A stretch of 64,000 nucleotides of DNA from Chelonoidis abingdonii (lineage: Eukaryota; Chordata; Testudines; Testudinidae): the NCBI RefSeq assembly GCF_003597395.2, contig NC_133771.1, forward strand, positions 54,787,475 to 54,851,474. Direction: 5' to 3'. The position numbers and the translations under genes were made by a program. Below, one piece after another: positions 61,316 to 64,000 of the stretch (its first letter is position 1; each line of letters starts with the position of its first letter). A model generated the notes under the pieces. The model had not been told where the DNA came from. It saw only the letters and a program-made list of their open reading frames with translations, and did not search any database.

Positions 61316-62438
61316 TGGACCCTGCTCAGCTTAAGACAGCAGTCATGGATGTTGTAAACACCTCGCACATTCTTGTGCAGTCTATGCTGAACCAGGACAT
61401 GTGAAACCAGGTGAGGAGGCGGCGGCTACGGCAGCACGGAGATGAGAGTCATGAGGACATGGGCACAGAATTCTCTCAAAACGCGGGTCCCTGCTCTTTG
61501 GAGATCATGCTGGTAATGGGGCAGGTTCTAGCCATGGAACGTCAATTTTGGGCTGGGGAAGCAAGGACAGACTGATAGGACTGCATAGTGTTGCAGTGCT
61601 CCATGATTCCCAGTGGCTGCGAAACTTTCACATGTGTAAGGCCACTTTCATGGAACTTTGTGACTTGCTTTCCCTTGCCCTGAAACCCCAGAATACCAAG
61701 ATGACAGCAGCCTTCACAGTTGAGAAGTGAGTGGCTATAGCCCTCTGGAAGCTTGCAACACCAGACAGCTACCAGTCAGTCAGGAATCAATTTGGAGTGG
61801 CCAAATCTGCTGTGGGGGCTGCTATGATGCAAGTACCCAAAGCAATCATTAAGCTGCTGCTACGAAAGGTTGTGACTCTGGGAAATGTGCAGGTCATAGT
61901 GGAAGGCTTTGCTGAAATGGGATTCCCTAACTGTGGTGGGGCGATAGATGGAACCCATATCCCTATCTTGGCACCAGAGCACCAGGGCACCCAGTACGTA
62001 AACCGAAAGGGGTACTTTTCCATGATGCTGCAAGCACTGGTGGATCACAAGGGACGTTTCACCAACATCCACGTGGGACGGCCGCGAAGGGTTCATGACA
62101 CTCGTGTCTTCAGGAACACTACTCTGTTTAAACGACTGCAGCAAGGGAATTACTTCTCAGACCAGAAATTAATAGTTGGGGATGTTGAAATGCCTGTAGT
62201 TATCCTGGGTGACCCAGCCTAACCCTTGATGACATGGCCCATGAAGCAGTACACAGGCAACCTGGACAGTAGTCAGGAGTTGTTCACCTACAGGCTGAGC
62301 AAGTGCAGAATGGTGGTAGAATGTACATTTGGCCATTTAAAGGTGCGCTGGCACACATTACTGACTCGCTCAGACCTCAGCCAAACCAATGTCCCTCTTG
62401 TTATTGCTGCTTGCTGTGTGCTCCACAATCTCTGTTAG
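61316..62438 (+). pseudogene. PIF/Harbinger DDE transposase (HARBI1-like), broken
   Basis: This gene would encode the nuclease that cuts and joins the element ends. The start chosen is the ATG at 61316 (MDPAQLKTAVMDVV), but a TGA at 61402 and a TGA-TAG pair at about 61570 interrupt that frame. A frameshift near 61575 then moves the reading to the frame of 61548. Later in-frame stops are TGA at 61728-61730 and TAA at 62220-62222. Conserved segments are well kept: SVRNQFGVAKSAVGAA (helix-turn-helix-like, about 61770-61820), GGAIDGTHIPI with the first catalytic Asp at 61947-61949, VILGDPA with the second Asp at 62211-62213, and VVECTFGHLKVRW with the Glu at 62319-62321. It ends CCVLHNLC. All three DDE residues remain, so decay is recent or light. 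A polyadenylation signal follows at 62709-62714. Confidence 0.9.
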
Positions 62439-62708
62439 AGTAAGGGGTAGACCTTTATGGTGAGGTAGGAGGCTGAGGCAAATCACCTGGCCGCTGAGTA
62501 CGTGCAGCCAGATACCAGGGCGATTAGAAGAGCAAACCAGGAAGTGGTACGCATCAGAGGCTTTGAAAACCAGTTTCATCATGGGCCACGGTACGGTGTG
62601 AATGTTGTATTTGTTTCTTCTTAATGAACCCCCCCACACACACACAATTGACTTATTCCTTGTAAGCCACCCACCCTCCCCCTTTGAGTACCGCTTGCTT
62701 CCTAAGGA

Positions 62709-62748
62709 AATAAAGTTACTTTCATTTAAAAATCATGCATTCTTTATT
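62709..62748. promoter_or_regulatory. Convergent polyadenylation signals of the Harbinger genes
   Basis: AATAAA on the plus strand at 62709-62714 serves the transposase gene. AATAAA on the minus strand at 62743-62748 lies about 180 bases beyond the stop of the second gene. The two transcript ends would overlap by some tens of bases. Confidence 0.6.
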
Positions 62749-62926
62749 AATTAATTATAAAAAGAAGGAGAGAACTGACAAGGTAGCCTGGGTGGGGTTT
62801 GGGAGGAGGATAGGAGGGAAGGAAAAGGCCACTAAAAAAAATTCAAAATAATGACAGCCTTGTGGTTGGGCTGTCCTCTGGGGTGGAATGGGCAAGTGCA
62901 CAGAGCCTCCCCCCATTCGTTCTTAG

Positions 62927-63427
62927 TCATCTCGTGGGTGAGGAGGCTAAGGAATATGGTGAGGGGGGAGCATGGTTATACAGGGGCTGCAGTGGCACTC
63001 TGTGATCCTTCTGCTGTTCCTGAAGCTCCACCAGATGCCGGAGCATGTCCATTTGATCACACAGCAGCCCCAAAGTTGCATCCCGACACCTCAGATCTTC
63101 CTGCCGCCACTTCTCATCTCGAGCATCTCTCCTATCCTCATGTTGGTCCCTTCTGTCCTCACAGTCACTGGCATCTTTCCTAAACTTTGATACCACCTCC
63201 TTCCACTCATTCAGATGAGTTCTTTCATTGCGGGTCGCTTCCATGATTTCCGAGAACATTTCATCTCGTGGTTTTTTTTCCGCCATCTTATCTGAGATAG
63301 CCTTCAGGATGGAGGAGGGAGAGTTGAAAAATTTGCAGCTACATGAGTGAGGGAAAAAAGGAAGAGAAGTATTTAAAAAGATACATTTTACAGAACAATG
63401 GTTATACTCTTTCACGGTGAACAACAC
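62927..63427 (-). CDS. Harbinger second ORF (Myb/SANT-like partner), C-terminal exon
   Basis: PIF/Harbinger elements usually encode a Myb/SANT-type protein that binds the element ends and helps the transposase. The open frame here is 166 codons, but the conserved part starts near RDEMFSEIMEATRNERTHL (about 63270) and ends SLASSPTR at 62927. The middle is an acidic/basic coiled-coil-like stretch (DRRDQHEDRRDARDEKW) followed by the leucine-rich LLCDQMDMLRHLVELQEQQ. The Myb domain is not in this piece. It should lie on an upstream exon at or beyond the right edge. A pyrimidine tract and AG near 63293 could be the splice acceptor, so the Met at 63427 is probably not a real start. No stop interrupts the conserved part. 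Confidence 0.7.
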   Translation of the reverse strand: MLFTVKEYNHCSVKCIFLNTSLPFFPHSCSCKFFNSPSSILKAISDKMAEKKPRDEMFSEIMEATRNERTHLNEWKEVVSKFRKDASDCEDRRDQHEDRRDARDEKWRQEDLRCRDATLGLLCDQMDMLRHLVELQEQQKDHRVPLQPLYNHAPPSPYSLASSPTR

Positions 63428-63439
63428 TATTCACCTTAC

Positions 63440-64000
63440 ATAGCACATGTGATCTCACTACAAAGTCGCATTTTGCATCTTAATATTGAATGCCTGTGGC
63501 TTTGGTGTTAGAGATCACAGATGCAGGTCAGGGCATCAGAATTCAGCTTGCATGCGGCCATGGTAAGGCATTGTCTTCTGCAGCCTTCATAAATCCAGCG
63601 CCCTCCTTTCCCAAATAGCAAGCAAAGCCCGTTGAGTGCTGCTTCTTTCCTGTTAACGTGCAGCATCAGAACCGCCCCCATCCAATTCTCTGGGATGATC
63701 GCTTTACCTCTCCCCCCACCGCGTGGCTGGTATCATGGAAGATCGCTGCTAGCCAAACTCCCCCCCATCATGTGGCTGGTAGCAGGGAAGATCCCAGCTA
63801 GCCAAACACAAAAAAGTTCAGCGCCAATAACACCCCCATACTCCCTCTGCTTGGCTAAATGCAGGGAAGGATTTCTTTTAAGCCACAGGCAAACAGCCCA
63901 ACCATCTCTGTCCCCTTAATTAAATTCCTGTATTTCAACCAGGTTACCATGAACGATATCACTCTCCTGAGGATAACATAGTGAGATAAAGAACGGATGT
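63440..64000. other. Harbinger interior, upstream of the second gene
   Basis: It contains an imperfect direct repeat 'gtggctggta...ggaagatc...gctagccaaac' at about 63723-63758 and 63771-63806. It is probably intron or spacer of the element. No separate gene is supported. The 95-codon plus-strand ORF at 63632-63919 has no recognisable domain. Confidence 0.5.

Larger units (their letters stand above)
60947..64000 (+). mobile_element. PIF/Harbinger DNA transposon, 5' part (runs off the window)
   Basis: The left end GGGTATGTCTACGCTACAGG is at 60947. The next 170 bases match the reversed end of the MITE at 33997-34388. The element carries a DDE transposase gene (+, 61316-62438) and, converging on it, a second gene (-, 62927 upward), the two-gene layout typical of PIF/Harbinger. 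The right terminal repeat is not in the window. Premature stops make this copy unable to supply its own transposase. Confidence 0.88.

Noticed and set aside
61787..62144. Minus-strand ORFs of 78 and 94 codons
   Set aside because: Shadows of the Harbinger transposase reading on the plus strand.

Overview
The window reads as non-coding, transposon-rich nuclear DNA of a turtle (or a close relative). I found no host protein-coding gene, no rRNA or tRNA gene and no prokaryote-like gene organisation. The evidence for a turtle is the repeat content: many 5'-truncated CR1 LINEs whose 3' ends carry the 'gatggacctttggtctg' or '(ATTCTATG)n' tails, several copies of the SINE that begins near 'agccgtgttagtctg', solo LTRs with TG...CA ends, hAT and PIF/Harbinger elements, and many small inverted-repeat elements whose ends contain 'tctacact/agtgtaga'. 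Species cannot be fixed from this. The long ORFs are almost all chance readings of GC-rich or pyrimidine-rich repeats.

Layout. 1-2.5 kb: an unclassified minus-strand sequence resembling an LTR plus leader. 3.0-6.0 kb: a CR1 (+) carrying a hAT MITE and a solo LTR, each with its own target-site duplication (TSD). 7.2-10 kb: an LTR-like block with degenerate tandem repeats, a MITE, a near-perfect SINE palindrome, and an LTR interrupted by a 100-N assembly gap. 10-17 kb: mostly unrecognised DNA with GC-rich repeat blocks at 12.4-14.0 and 14.4-14.8 kb. 17.4-19.5 kb: a minus-strand LTR, a MITE and a CR1. 19.5-25.2 kb: quiet AT-rich DNA. 25.2-28.3 kb: three LTR-like elements. 28.9-31.9 kb: a decayed retroelement with an aspartic-protease remnant, followed by a pyrimidine tract. 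33.4-34.4 kb: MITEs. 36.5-38.5 kb: a fold-back hAT containing a CR1, which contains a SINE. 39.0-42.6 kb: two CR1 copies, one holding a hAT MITE and a small TG...CA element with tRNA-like sequence. 43.7-45.1 kb: an AT-rich MITE and an LTR. 45.6-46.0 kb: an inverted SINE pair. 47.6-49.6 kb: a minus-strand Ty3/gypsy gag and reverse-transcriptase relic broken by a CR1 and a SINE. 50.0-50.5 kb: a palindromic element containing a mariner-like MITE. 53.2-54.4 kb: a G-rich repeat with a 41-bp minisatellite. 56.4-58.1 and 60.2-60.9 kb: minus-strand CR1. 60.9 kb to the end: the 5' part of a full-size PIF/Harbinger element with a broken DDE transposase (+) and the convergent second ORF (-).

Nothing here is a cellular pathway; the logic is that of nested insertions. 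The most informative points are the Harbinger element and its deletion derivative (33997-34388) in the same window, a TG...CA LTR lineage in three copies with different TSDs and a duplicated terminus, a 206-bp TG...CA element with tRNA-like sequence, the SINE palindrome at 8133-8296, and a Ty3/gypsy relic whose reverse-transcriptase pieces are out of order. Repeat family names rest on recognition and could not be checked by database search.
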